NCBI RefSeq assembly: GCF_902826655.1 | Contig: NZ_CADEFR010000012.1 | Location: 1-64,000, forward strand | DNA from: an uncultured Methylibium sp. | GTDB taxonomy: Bacteria > Pseudomonadota > Gammaproteobacteria > Burkholderiales > Burkholderiaceae_C | Length of the DNA stretch: 64,000 bases | Direction: 5' to 3' | Shown here: positions 1-7,661 of the stretch, piece by piece | Numbering within the stretch: position 1 is the first letter of the stretch | How the letters are laid out: each line of letters begins with the position of its first letter | Position numbers and translations under genes: made by a program | Notes under the pieces: generated by a model | What the model was told of the DNA's origin: nothing | The model's database searches: none | The model's input: the letters and a program-made list of their open reading frames with translations, nothing else

Positions 1-1030
1 AGCCGAAGCCCAGCGCCTGGCTGACTTCCGGCTCGTAGCGCAGGCTGCTGTCGTTGAGCTTGAGCTTCTCGAGCGCGTCGCGCAGCGAGTCGTACTCGCT
101 GGCCTCGGTCGGGTAGAGCCCGGCGAAGACCTGCGGCTGGATCTCCTTGAAGCCAGACAGCGCCTCGGACGCCGGGCCGGCGTTGTTGGGCAGCTTCTTC
201 TCGAGCGTGATGGTGTCGCCGACCTTGGCGGCCTGCAGCTCCTTGATGCCGGCGATCAGGAAGCCGACCTCGCCGGCACGCAACTCGTCCCGCTGCACCG
301 ACTTGGGCGTGAACACACCCAGCTGCTCCAGTCCGTAGACGGTGTTCGTCGCCATCATGCGGATCCGGTCGCCCTTCTTCAGGACGCCATCGACCACGCG
401 CACCAGCATCACGACGCCGACGTAGTTGTCGAACCAGGAGTCGATGATCATCGCGCGCGGCGGGCCGTCGGGCCGGCCGCGGGGCGGCGGCATGCGGGCG
501 ATCACGGCTTCCAGGATCTCGTCGATGCCTTCGCCGGTCTTGGCCGAACAGGGAATCGCATGCTCGGCGTCGATGCCGATCACGTCCTCGATCTCGGCCT
601 TGGCGTTGTCCGGATCGGCCTGCGGCAGGTCCATCTTGTTCAGGACCGGCACGACCTCGACGCCGAGATCCAGCGCCGTGTAGCAATTGGCCACGGTCTG
701 GGCTTCGACGCCCTGGCTCGCGTCGACCACCAGCAGCGCGCCCTCGCAGGCCGACAACGAGCGGCTGACCTCGTAACTGAAGTCGACGTGGCCGGGGGTG
801 TCGATCAGGTTGAGCTGATAGTCCTGCCCGTCGCGGGCCCGGTAGGTCAGCGCCGCGGTCTGCGCCTTGATCGTGATGCCGCGCTCGCGCTCGATGTCCA
901 TCGAGTCGAGCACCTGCGCCTCCATTTCCCGATCGCTCAGGCCGCCGCAACGCTGGATGAGCCGATCGGCCAGCGTGCTCTTGCCGTGGTCGATGTGGGC
1001 AATGATCGAGAAATTGCGGATGTGGTCCAT
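1..1030 (-). CDS. lepA: Elongation factor 4 (LepA), N-terminal part, cut by window edge
   Basis: Ribosome-associated translational GTPase that acts on stalled or mis-translocated ribosomes. The first 343 codons are visible; the gene runs off the left edge (family length about 600). The protein opens [19 protein letters not shown], containing the P-loop AHIDHGKS. The RERGITI switch I and DTPGHVDF switch II motifs and NKMDLP (G4) follow, then the start of domain II. The start is fixed because E. coli LepA begins at the equivalent residue. It lies downstream of degP on the same strand, separated by 540 bp and two terminators, so it probably has its own promoter. Identification is secure. Confidence 0.97.
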   Translation of the reverse strand, partial: MDHIRNFSIIAHIDHGKSTLADRLIQRCGGLSDREMEAQVLDSMDIERERGITIKAQTAALTYRARDGQDYQLNLIDTPGHVDFSYEVSRSLSACEGALLVVDASQGVEAQTVANCYTALDLGVEVVPVLNKMDLPQADPDNAKAEIEDVIGIDAEHAIPCSAKTGEGIDEILEAVIARMPPPRGRPDGPPRAMIIDSWFDNYVGVVMLVRVVDGVLKKGDRIRMMATNTVYGLEQLGVFTPKSVQRDELRAGEVGFLIAGIKELQAAKVGDTITLEKKLPNNAGPASEALSGFKEIQPQVFAGLYPTEASEYDSLRDALEKLKLNDSSLRYEPEVSQALGFG

Positions 1031-1074
1031 CTGACCTTCGTGCTACCTGCTGACTACGCCGACGCGAGAGCTAC

Positions 1075-1135
1075 AACGGCGTAGCCGTTGCACGGAAGGC
1101 TCATATCGCGAAGCGATGTGAAGGCCCGGAGGGCC
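1075..1135 (-). promoter_or_regulatory. Three tight palindromes in the lepA leader
   Basis: Three short perfect or near-perfect palindromes lie in a row 45-105 nt upstream of the lepA start. AACGGC/GCCGTT (1075-1089) has loop GTA, CATATCGC/GCGATGTG (1102-1120) has loop GAA, and GGCCC/GGGCC (1123-1135) has loop GGA, as read on the plus strand. An outer GCACGG (1090-1095) can pair with CCGTGC (1134-1139). They would form consecutive hairpins in the lepA leader RNA. A regulatory role is inference; no SD-sequestering pairing was found. Confidence 0.45.
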
Positions 1136-1146
1136 GTGCCGGACAT

Positions 1147-1180
1147 AAAAAAAAGGCACGTCAAACCGGTGACGCGCCTT
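1147..1180 (-). terminator. Intrinsic terminator upstream of lepA
   Basis: On the minus strand GGCGCGTCA pairs with TGACGTGCC (one G-U) across a 6-nt loop. Two extra A-U pairs flank the stem and eight Ts follow. It is a textbook Rho-independent terminator. It is 116 nt before lepA and 330 nt after the degP terminator, so it must end some transcript that starts between the two: either a small RNA or an attenuated lepA leader. Confidence 0.8.
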
Positions 1181-1289
1181 CCAACAAAAAACGTATGGCA
1201 ACTGCTTCGTTGGACTTTCATTGTAGCCAGATCGACCCCGCGGAAAGCCGCGCCAGCACTGGCTTTCGCGACGTTGCAGTGCACCAACA
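1147..1289 (-). ncRNA. Candidate small RNA or attenuated leader between degP and lepA
   Basis: A perfect TATAAT on the minus strand (1301-1296) precedes a segment that ends in the strong terminator at 1180-1147. This predicts an RNA of about 140 nt. A second -10-like TACAAT (1225-1220) would give about 65 nt. Internal pairing includes GCCA-GTGC-TGGC and TCCAAC/GTTGGA just before the terminator. No convincing -35 box was seen at 16-18 nt. Short reading frames cross the segment but none has an SD or a recognisable product. Existence as an RNA is inferred from promoter plus terminator only. Confidence 0.4.
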
Positions 1290-1290
1290 T

Positions 1291-1457
1291 GGAAAATTAT
1301 ACACAACTTATAAACAAAGCCTTGTGGGCCTCCTGTGGATGATTTTTGGCGCCTTTATTGGCTCCATCAATGATCTAATTTTTTTATATAAATCAATCAT
1401 TAAGTATCAAATAGTCATCAATAGACTATCCAGCTTGAATGTGTGCACAAGCACACA
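1291..1457. other. AT-rich intergenic island with DnaA-box-like motifs
   Basis: This stretch is strikingly AT-rich for the window, especially 1373-1425. It holds TTATACACA (1297-1305, one mismatch to TTATCCACA), TGTGGATGA (1334-1342, one mismatch on the other strand) and GATCTAATTTTTT (1372-1384, one mismatch to the E. coli oriC 13-mer consensus). A perfect inverted repeat TGTGTGC-ACAA-GCACACA lies at 1440-1457. No gene is supported here. The motifs may be chance within a promoter region; chromosome origins in this order usually lie next to dnaA. Confidence 0.35.
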
Positions 1458-1510
1458 TAGTGCCTTTCTCGACTTTTTCCGGCGATCGTCGCGCGGCTTC
1501 CAGAAGATGA

Positions 1511-1540
1511 AAAACCCGGCAACGAGCTAGGGTTGCCGGG
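1511..1540 (-). terminator. Intrinsic terminator of degP
   Basis: On the minus strand CCCGGCAAC (1540-1532) pairs perfectly with GTTGCCGGG (1523-1515) over an 8-nt loop, followed by TTTTTCATC. It lies 30 nt after the degP stop codon and closes the rpoE-rseA-rseB-degP transcript. Confidence 0.85.
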
Positions 1541-1570
1541 TGTTGTCGCCCTGCCGCTGCAGGGCCGGGC

Positions 1571-3124
1571 TCACTTGACAGGTCGGATCAGCGCGTACTG
1601 GGCCCACTCGCCACGGCGGAACAACACGTTCACAGGCTTGCTCTTGTCGAGCTTCGCCAGCACCGACTCGAACTGCTTCACGTCGGTGATCTCGACGTTC
1701 GCCACCGACAGGATGACATCGCCTTCACGCAGCCCCGCGCGCGCCGCCGCCGCCTCGACGGCCTCGATGCGCACGCCGCCCTTCAGCTTGAGCTCGCGCT
1801 TCTGATCGTCGCTCAGATTGGCCAGCGTCAGCCCCAGCGCGCCGACCGCCACGCTTGGCGCGGGCGCTGGCTTGCCTTCCGGCGCGGCCGCGCGGCGGGC
1901 GCGTTCCGGCTCCAGTTCCGCGACGGTCACGCTCAGGTCCTTGGCACTGCCGCGGCGGAACACCTGCAGCGACGACTTGCTGCCGGGCTTCGTGCCACCG
2001 ACCAGGCGCGGCAGGTCGGACGAGCGCTCGACCGGCTTGCCTTCGAAGCGCGTGATGATGTCGCCCGGTTCGACGCCGGCCTTGTCGGCCGGCCCGCCGG
2101 ATTCCACCGAGCGCACCAGCGCACCAGCCGCCTTGCCGAGCCCCAGCGACTCGGCCACATCCTTGGTCACTTCGCCGATCTGCACGCCGATCCGCCCCCG
2201 CACGACGCGCCCCGTGGCGCGCAGCTGGTCGGCGACACGCGTCGCCTCGTCGACCGGGATGGCGAAGGACACGCCCATGAAGCCGCCGGAGCGGCTGAGG
2301 ATCTGCGAGTTGATGCCGACCACCTCGCCGCGCATGTTGATCAGCGGCCCGCCGGAGTTGCCGGGGTTGATCGCCACGTCGGTCTGAATGAAGGCGACGA
2401 ACTCGCCGGTCTCGCGAGCCTTGGCGCTGACGATGCCGGCCGTGACGGTGTTGTCCAGACCGAAGGGCGAGCCGATCGCCATCACCCACTCGCCGACCTT
2501 GAGCTTGCCGACGTCACCGATCTTCACCGACGGCAGGCCGCTCGCCTCGATCTTCACGACTGCCACATCGGTGCGCCGGTCCGCGCCGATGATCTTGGCC
2601 TTGAACTCGCGCTTGTCGGTCAGCGTGACGTAGACCTCGTCGGCGCCATCGACGACGTGCGCATTGGTCATCACGTAGCCGTCGGGCGTGAAGATGAAGC
2701 CGGAGCCGACACCACGCTGCTGCTCCTGCTCGGGCGCCTGCTGGCGCGGGTCGCCGCGCCGCGGATCGGGTCGACCTGGCAGCTGGCCGGGCGGCGTGCC
2801 GAAGAAGCGGCGGAAGAACTCCTGCATCTCCTCGTCCATCTCGGGAGCGCTGCCGCGCTGCCCGCCCCGCACGCGCTCGGTGGTGCGGATGTTCACGACC
2901 GCGGGCCCGACCTGCTCGACGAGGTCGGTGAAGTCGGGCAGGCCCCGCACCGTGGCCGGGTTGCCCTGCGCATGCCCCGGGCGCGGCAATGCAAGCCCGC
3001 CGAGGACGACGAGCGCCGCCGCGACGGCCGCCATGACTGCCATCCACGAACGCAGGCTCCAGGACGCCTGCACGACATCGGTTCCGGTTCTCATCATCAC
3101 CTCATGCATACGATCGACGATCAA
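1571..3124 (-). CDS. degP: Periplasmic serine protease DegP/MucD (HtrA family)
   Basis: Periplasmic protease/chaperone that removes misfolded envelope proteins; in MucD form it restrains sigma-E signalling. An N-terminal hydrophobic signal ends near HAQ (residues 51-53). The trypsin-like domain has the full triad: His156 (TNAHV), Asp186 (RTDVAV) and Ser257 (NPGNSGGP). Two PDZ domains follow at about 311-405 and 430-517. The start is uncertain: methionines at codons 1, 6, 10 and 11 all lie before the signal peptide, and GAGGTG next to codons 10-11 favours a start near 3097-3094. It is the last gene of the sigma-E operon, 39 bp after rseB or slightly more. Confidence 0.95.
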   Translation of the reverse strand: MIVDRMHEVMMRTGTDVVQASWSLRSWMAVMAAVAAALVVLGGLALPRPGHAQGNPATVRGLPDFTDLVEQVGPAVVNIRTTERVRGGQRGSAPEMDEEMQEFFRRFFGTPPGQLPGRPDPRRGDPRQQAPEQEQQRGVGSGFIFTPDGYVMTNAHVVDGADEVYVTLTDKREFKAKIIGADRRTDVAVVKIEASGLPSVKIGDVGKLKVGEWVMAIGSPFGLDNTVTAGIVSAKARETGEFVAFIQTDVAINPGNSGGPLINMRGEVVGINSQILSRSGGFMGVSFAIPVDEATRVADQLRATGRVVRGRIGVQIGEVTKDVAESLGLGKAAGALVRSVESGGPADKAGVEPGDIITRFEGKPVERSSDLPRLVGGTKPGSKSSLQVFRRGSAKDLSVTVAELEPERARRAAAPEGKPAPAPSVAVGALGLTLANLSDDQKRELKLKGGVRIEAVEAAAARAGLREGDVILSVANVEITDVKQFESVLAKLDKSKPVNVLFRRGEWAQYALIRPVK

Positions 3125-3163
3125 GGTCGCGCCGGACCACCCGGCACGCGATAGATCACGGAA

Positions 3164-4219
3164 TCAGCGGCGGGGTTCCAGCGACGCCGCGAAAGCCCGC
3201 AGCGTGATGACCGGCACGTCGCCGATCACGGTGACCCACCAGTCGCCCTTGCGCTTGACCAGCGTCTGCGTGGCGCCCACCGCCATCAGCACCTCTCGCC
3301 GGTGAACGGCGGCGTCGAAGGGCTCGATGAAGATGGAGACATGCGTCAGGCCGTCGGAGAAGATCGCCTGCACTGCCGCGCCAGCGGCATCGGCGCCCGA
3401 CGCAGGACCCGTTGTCGGCGGCGGGTCGGCATCGAAAGCCGCCATCAGCCGGCGGACACTGCTGACCGGCCGGAAGCCCGGCGGCGGCTGCTTCAGCACC
3501 CAGCCCTCGCGCGCCAGTTCGGTCTCTTGCAAAGCGAGGCGCTGAACGCGGTAGCCATCGAGCCGCTTCATCGCCTGGAGCACGAGATCGGCCCGCGGCT
3601 TGACGTTGAGCATCAGCTCCGAGAAGGCCGACGCCTCGAGCACGACTTCCCGCTCGTCGAAGACTTCGGCACGCAACAGCAGCCCGCTGGCCTTCTCGGC
3701 CCAAAGCCGATAGCCGAAACGGTACCCGTCCTTCGGCTGCAGCAGCAGTACGTTGGCATCGTGCCCGGCGACGCGACCGGCACCGAGCGACTTCACGTCG
3801 TAGTGCTGGACGATGCGTTCGGCCCCATCGGGCAGCAGCGCCGGAAACTGGCTCATGGCTTGCCGCGTCTCGATCACGGCGAGCCGGCGGTGCGGCCAGA
3901 AGCTGTGCACCACCTCGTTGTGGCGATAGACCTGACGCTTCAGGCCATCGAGCGACTCGATGCGCTCGAACTGGTTACGACCCTCGCAGTAGTGGGCGAT
4001 GCGGGAGCTCGCGACGGTCCCTCCCGCCGACACGACGAAGATGCCCTGGAAGTTGTATTGCTCGGCGGCCGCATGGATGCGCGCGAGCCAATGGCGCGCC
4101 TCGCGCGCCTCGACCAGCGGATCGCCGCCCTGGGCTCGGCCGACCGACGGCCACAGCGCCACCGCCAGCAGGGCGGGCAGTAGCGATCGCCGGCCGCTGG
4201 CCGCGAGGGTCGGCAGCAT
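3164..4219 (-). CDS. rseB: Sigma-E factor regulatory protein RseB (MucB)
   Basis: Periplasmic protein that binds the anti-sigma factor RseA and protects it from cleavage until it senses lipoproteins or LPS. The 351-residue product has a signal peptide (hydrophobic core LLPALLAVALW, cleavage near GRAQ). The body shows the MucB/RseB N-terminal lipid-binding domain, with HWLARIHAAAEQYNFQGIFV and a later VYRHNEVVHSFW stretch, and a smaller C-terminal domain after a Pro/Gly-rich linker. It starts 2 nt after the rseA stop; the upstream in-frame extension is only the shadow of rseA. Position between rseA and degP supports the call. Confidence 0.93.
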   Translation of the reverse strand: MLPTLAASGRRSLLPALLAVALWPSVGRAQGGDPLVEAREARHWLARIHAAAEQYNFQGIFVVSAGGTVASSRIAHYCEGRNQFERIESLDGLKRQVYRHNEVVHSFWPHRRLAVIETRQAMSQFPALLPDGAERIVQHYDVKSLGAGRVAGHDANVLLLQPKDGYRFGYRLWAEKASGLLLRAEVFDEREVVLEASAFSELMLNVKPRADLVLQAMKRLDGYRVQRLALQETELAREGWVLKQPPPGFRPVSSVRRLMAAFDADPPPTTGPASGADAAGAAVQAIFSDGLTHVSIFIEPFDAAVHRREVLMAVGATQTLVKRKGDWWVTVIGDVPVITLRAFAASLEPRR

Positions 4220-4221
4220 GC

Positions 4222-4881
4222 TCAGCGCGAACCCGCCGCCACGGCGCCTGGCACTTCGTAGGTGGCGCTGCGCAGGAAGCCGGACGGCACGCCCAGCGCC
4301 GAACTGCCCCCGAACTGCTTGTGCGCCGCGAGGTACTGGTCGATGCGAGCGTCGCGGATCAGCACGCCGGTGGCCGGCTCGGCCCGTTCGGGCACCGCGC
4401 TGGTCAGCGTCTCCGGGGCCATCGCCGAAGCCGCAGCCACGACGGGCACGGGCTGAGCCACGACCACCGGAGGCGCCTGCACGAGTTGCGGCGACGCCGG
4501 CGGCGGAGACGACACACGCGTCACGGTCAAGGCCCCCGCGACCGCCAGGAAACCCGCGGCAATGGCTGCCGGCGGCGCCCAGCGACGCAGCGCAACGGCA
4601 CGACGGCTGCGGATCGGTCGCAAGCTGGCGGCCGGCGCGATGACGGTCGGTTCCTGCTCCAGCCGCTTGCGCAGCGTCCGCAGGAACTCGGCATCGCGAC
4701 CGCACCCGCCCAGCTCGTCGGAGCGCAGGACGTCGCCGATCAGCTGGTAGCTGTGCCAGCGTGCCCGCGTCGCCGCGTCGTCGCGCCAGAGCGCGCTGGC
4801 TGCCGCCGCCATGCCGGCATCGGCTTCGCCATCCACCAGGGCCGACAGGGCCTCCGGCGTCAGAGGATCTGAAACGCTCAT
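4222..4881 (-). CDS. rseA: Sigma-E anti-sigma factor RseA (MucA)
   Basis: Inner-membrane anti-sigma factor that holds RpoE inactive until stress-triggered proteolysis. The N-terminal cytoplasmic domain carries the RseA signature EALSALVDGEAD, then WRDDAATRARWHSYQLIGDVLRSDE in two parts. A single membrane segment lies at about 103-122 (AAIAAGFLAVAGALTVT), and a Pro/Ala-rich periplasmic tail follows. Length of 219 residues is typical. It begins 31 bp after rpoE and is followed immediately by rseB, the usual order. Overall sequence is divergent, but topology and context make the assignment firm. Confidence 0.92.
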   Translation of the reverse strand: MSVSDPLTPEALSALVDGEADAGMAAAASALWRDDAATRARWHSYQLIGDVLRSDELGGCGRDAEFLRTLRKRLEQEPTVIAPAASLRPIRSRRAVALRRWAPPAAIAAGFLAVAGALTVTRVSSPPPASPQLVQAPPVVVAQPVPVVAAASAMAPETLTSAVPERAEPATGVLIRDARIDQYLAAHKQFGGSSALGVPSGFLRSATYEVPGAVAAGSR

Positions 4882-4912
4882 CGCTTCACTCCAAAAAACT
4901 GCGGTCGCCCGC

Positions 4913-5521
4913 TTACCAGCGCTCGCCGGAGCGCTGCTCCAGCATCGGACGCAGACGCTCGGCGATCGCCTCGCGCGCCCGGAAGATCCGCGAGCGCACC
5001 GTGCCGATGGGACAGTTCATCACTTCCGCGATCTCTTCGTAGCTCAGGCCCTCGATCTCGCGCAGCGTGATCGCCTGCCGCAGATCCTCGGACAGATCCT
5101 CGATCGCGGAGTTCACCGCGGCGGCAATCTGCTTCGAGGCCAGAAGGGCTTCCGGCGTCTCGCCATCGGTTAGTTCGTTCTCCACCCGGGAAGTTTCCTC
5201 CCCGTCCTCGTCGCGGCCCATGCGTGCGGATTCGGTCACGAGCGGGTCGCGCTTCAGGTCGCCCAGGGTCTTCTTGGCTGTGTTGACGGCGATCCGGTAC
5301 AGCCAGGTGTAGAAGGCGCTCTCGCCACGGAACTGCGGCAGCGCCCGGTAGGCGCGGATGAAGGTCTCCTGGGCGATGTCCGGCACCAGGTCGACATCGC
5401 GCACCATGCGGCCGATCAGCCGCTCGATGCGACGCTGGTACTTGACGACCAGCATCTCGAAGGCACGGACATCGCCCTGCTTGACGCGGTCCACCAGCAG
5501 GGCATCGACTTCGGTGCTCAT
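4913..5521 (-). CDS. rpoE: RNA polymerase sigma factor RpoE (AlgU/sigma-24)
   Basis: ECF sigma factor for envelope-stress genes. The 202-residue product has region 2 (about 10-80, including VVKYQRRIERLIGRMV and QETFIRAYRALPQFRGES) and region 4 (about 130-190, with LREIEGLSYEEIAEVM and CPIGTVRSRIFRARE, the helix-turn-helix). It starts the rpoE-rseA-rseB-degP unit. Only 3 bp separate it from the upstream YgfX-like gene, so the operon may be read from a promoter further upstream; I saw no clear sigma-E consensus in the gap. Confidence 0.96.
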   Translation of the reverse strand: MSTEVDALLVDRVKQGDVRAFEMLVVKYQRRIERLIGRMVRDVDLVPDIAQETFIRAYRALPQFRGESAFYTWLYRIAVNTAKKTLGDLKRDPLVTESARMGRDEDGEETSRVENELTDGETPEALLASKQIAAAVNSAIEDLSEDLRQAITLREIEGLSYEEIAEVMNCPIGTVRSRIFRAREAIAERLRPMLEQRSGERW

Positions 5522-5524
5522 GCG

Positions 5525-5998
5525 TCAGAAGGCGGGTCCGGCGGGCGCAGCGGGCACCGCCGCGGATCGACGGGCGTGGACGGCACAACGCAACGCATGC
5601 CACGACGGTCCGATCGTCTCGCGCGACACCGGCAGCCAGCGCTGCGCCGCCGCCGTCGACCGTGAGGCCGGCTCGAAGCGCAGGAGCATCCAGTCACCGA
5701 GATCGAGCGCCACCGCGACCTGCCCGACCGCCGCAGGCTCCGCCAGGCGGTCCTGTGTGCTCAGATGCCAGACCTGCCCATCCCAACGCAGTCGCCGGAT
5801 CGCCATTCGCAGGAGACCCGGCAGCGCCACCAGCAGGCCGATCACGACCAGCACCAGAACTCCCCAGCCAAGCTTGTCGCCCCGCTGCATCGCCCAGACC
5901 ACGGCCACTGTCAGGCTCACGCCGGCCAGCCCGCACAGTGCGAGATGACTCACCCTGTCGGGCTTCACTTCCACCGCCACGGCGGGCGCCGCTTGCAT
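5525..5998 (-). CDS. Small two-helix membrane protein, YgfX-like
   Basis: A 157-residue protein with two adjacent membrane segments (about 18-36 and 43-62) followed by a soluble tail. The tail reads RRLRWDGQVWHL, later LGDWMLLRFEP, then RWLPVSRETIGPSWHALRCAV. This matches the YgfX/CptA layout: two helices, then a beta-rich domain with a W-L-R core and a final FxxLRxxLR-like stretch. E. coli YgfX pairs with the FAD-assembly factor SdhE and has been linked to cell-division proteins, but no sdhE neighbour is present here. It is sandwiched between fabF and rpoE, 3 bp before the latter. The family assignment is inference from topology and short motifs. Confidence 0.6.
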   Translation of the reverse strand: MQAAPAVAVEVKPDRVSHLALCGLAGVSLTVAVVWAMQRGDKLGWGVLVLVVIGLLVALPGLLRMAIRRLRWDGQVWHLSTQDRLAEPAAVGQVAVALDLGDWMLLRFEPASRSTAAAQRWLPVSRETIGPSWHALRCAVHARRSAAVPAAPAGPAF

Positions 5999-6038
5999 TG
6001 CTCGGTCGGGGATCGAGGCAGGGGCGGCTCGGCAGGTC

Positions 6039-7283
6039 TCAGGCGCGCCGGAACACGAGCGTGCCGTTGGTCCCGCCGAAGCCGAAGTTGTTTTTCACCG
6101 CGTGCTCGATCTTCATCTCGCGCGCCGTGTTGGCGCAGTAATCCAGGTCGCACTCGGGATCCTGGTTGAAGATGTTGATCGTGGGCGGAGACACCTGGTG
6201 GTGCAAGGCCAGCACGCTGAACACCGACTCGATCCCGCCGGCACCACCCAGCAGGTGACCGGTCATCGACTTGGTCGAGTTCACGACCAGCTTCCTGGCG
6301 TGGTCGCCGAAGGCCAGCTTGATGGCGTTGGTCTCGTTGACGTCGCCGAGCGGCGTCGAGGTGCCGTGCGCATTGAGGTACTGCACCTGGTCCGCATCGA
6401 TGCCGGCATTGCGCAGCGCAGCGCGCATGCTGCGCTTCGGGCCATCGACGTTGGGCGCTGTCATGTGGAAGGCGTCGGCCCCCATGCCGAAGCCGGCGAG
6501 CTCGGCGTAGATCCGCGCTCCACGCGCCTTGGCGTGGTCGTAGGACTCGAGCACCATCACGCCGGCGCCTTCGCCGAGCACGAAACCATCGCGGTCCTTG
6601 TCCCAGGGACGCGACGCCGTGGTCGGATCGTCGTTGCGCGTGGACAGCGCCCGTGCCGCCGCGAAGCCCCCGATGCCCAGCGGCGAAACGGTACTCTCGG
6701 CACCGCCTGCGATCATCACGTCGGCGTCGCCCGCCTCGATCATGCGGGCCGACTGGCCGATGCAATGCAGGCCGGTGGTGCAGGCCGTGACGATCGCCAG
6801 GTTGGGGCCGGTGTAGCCGCACAGGATCGACAGGTGCCCGGAGATCATGTTGATGATCGACGCCGGCACGAAGAACGGCGAGATGCGTCGCGCGCCGCGC
6901 GCGACGTACTCGGAGTGCGTCTCCTCGATCATCGGCAGCCCGCCGATGCCCGACCCGACCATGCAGCCGATGCGCTCGGCCTGCTCTTCGTTCAACGCCA
7001 CGCCGGTGGGCAGCCCCGCATCCTTCACCGCCTGCAGCGACGCTGCCAGGCCGTAGTGGATGAAGGTGTCCATGTGACGCGCTTCCTTGGCCGGGAGGTA
7101 ATCCTCGATCCGGAAGCCCTTGACCTCGCCGGCGATGCGGCACGCCAGGTTCGACGCATCGAACTTGCTGACGGTGGCGATGCCGGACTTGCCGGCCACC
7201 AGGTTGGCCCAGGACTCCGCCACCGTGTTGCCCACGGGGGTCACGAGCCCGAGCCCGGTCACGACGACGCGACGGCGGCTCAT
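6039..7283 (-). CDS. fabF: 3-oxoacyl-ACP synthase II (FabF)
   Basis: Elongating beta-ketoacyl-ACP synthase of type II fatty acid synthesis. The 414-residue thiolase-fold enzyme has catalytic Cys168 (VTACTTG), His306 (NAHGTSTPLGD) and His343 (MTGHLLGGAGG), plus the C-terminal NNFGFGGTNGTLVF. The start MSRRRVVVTGLGLVTP is standard. It follows acpP by 34 bp, the usual acpP-fabF pairing. Downstream 40 bp lies the YgfX-like gene. Confidence 0.97.
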   Translation of the reverse strand: MSRRRVVVTGLGLVTPVGNTVAESWANLVAGKSGIATVSKFDASNLACRIAGEVKGFRIEDYLPAKEARHMDTFIHYGLAASLQAVKDAGLPTGVALNEEQAERIGCMVGSGIGGLPMIEETHSEYVARGARRISPFFVPASIINMISGHLSILCGYTGPNLAIVTACTTGLHCIGQSARMIEAGDADVMIAGGAESTVSPLGIGGFAAARALSTRNDDPTTASRPWDKDRDGFVLGEGAGVMVLESYDHAKARGARIYAELAGFGMGADAFHMTAPNVDGPKRSMRAALRNAGIDADQVQYLNAHGTSTPLGDVNETNAIKLAFGDHARKLVVNSTKSMTGHLLGGAGGIESVFSVLALHHQVSPPTINIFNQDPECDLDYCANTAREMKIEHAVKNNFGFGGTNGTLVFRRA

Positions 7284-7317
7284 GCGCGGGAAAAACGAGG
7301 AGGTTGACGCCTCGGCC

Positions 7318-7557
7318 TCAGGCCTTGGCGTGGGACTTGGCGTAGTCGATCGCGAGCTGGACGGTCGTGATCTTCTCGGCCTCTTCGTCCGGGATCTCGA
7401 TGCCGAACTCGTCTTCGAGGGCCATCACCAGTTCGACCGTGTCCAGCGAGTCCGCGCCCAGATCCGCGACGAAGGCCTTCTCGTTGCTCACTTCGCCTTC
7501 GGCCACGCCGAGTTGCTCGGCGATGATCTTCTTGACGCGTGCTTCGATGTCGCTCAT
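7318..7557 (-). CDS. acpP: Acyl carrier protein
   Basis: Carries acyl chains on a 4'-phosphopantetheine arm. The 79-residue acidic protein has the attachment site Ser37 in [13 protein letters not shown]. The start [10 protein letters not shown] was chosen because GGAGGA sits 3 nt before it and family members start there; an upstream in-frame ATG adds eight unrelated residues. It lies between fabG (104 bp upstream) and fabF, and has its own promoter candidate in that gap. Confidence 0.97.
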   Translation of the reverse strand: MSDIEARVKKIIAEQLGVAEGEVSNEKAFVADLGADSLDTVELVMALEDEFGIEIPDEEAEKITTVQLAIDYAKSHAKA

Positions 7558-7587
7558 GACTCCTCCAAGGAGAGTTAGCAAAAACAG

Positions 7588-7609
7588 CCGGTGATTCTAA
7601 TGGCACCGG
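7588..7609 (-). promoter_or_regulatory. acpP promoter candidate within an inverted repeat
   Basis: On the minus strand a -10-like TAGAAT (7599-7594) sits 37 nt before the acpP start. It is framed exactly by the arms of an inverted repeat, CCGGTG (7588-7593) and CACCGG (7604-7609), with 10 nt between them. No good -35 box is visible. The arrangement resembles an operator over a -10 element, but the regulator is unknown. Confidence 0.35.
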
Positions 7610-7661
7610 GGTGACAGCCCCGGGACGCCCGGGGGCCGCGATCCGCACCGCCGCAGCGGCC

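Noticed and set aside
1291-1457. Interpretation as the chromosomal replication origin
   Set aside because: Too few boxes, and origins in this order lie by dnaA; kept only as a lower-interest finding on motif similarity.
1195-1530. 111-codon plus-strand frame in the degP-lepA gap
   Set aside because: It crosses two terminator stems and the AT-rich island, has no SD and no recognisable product.
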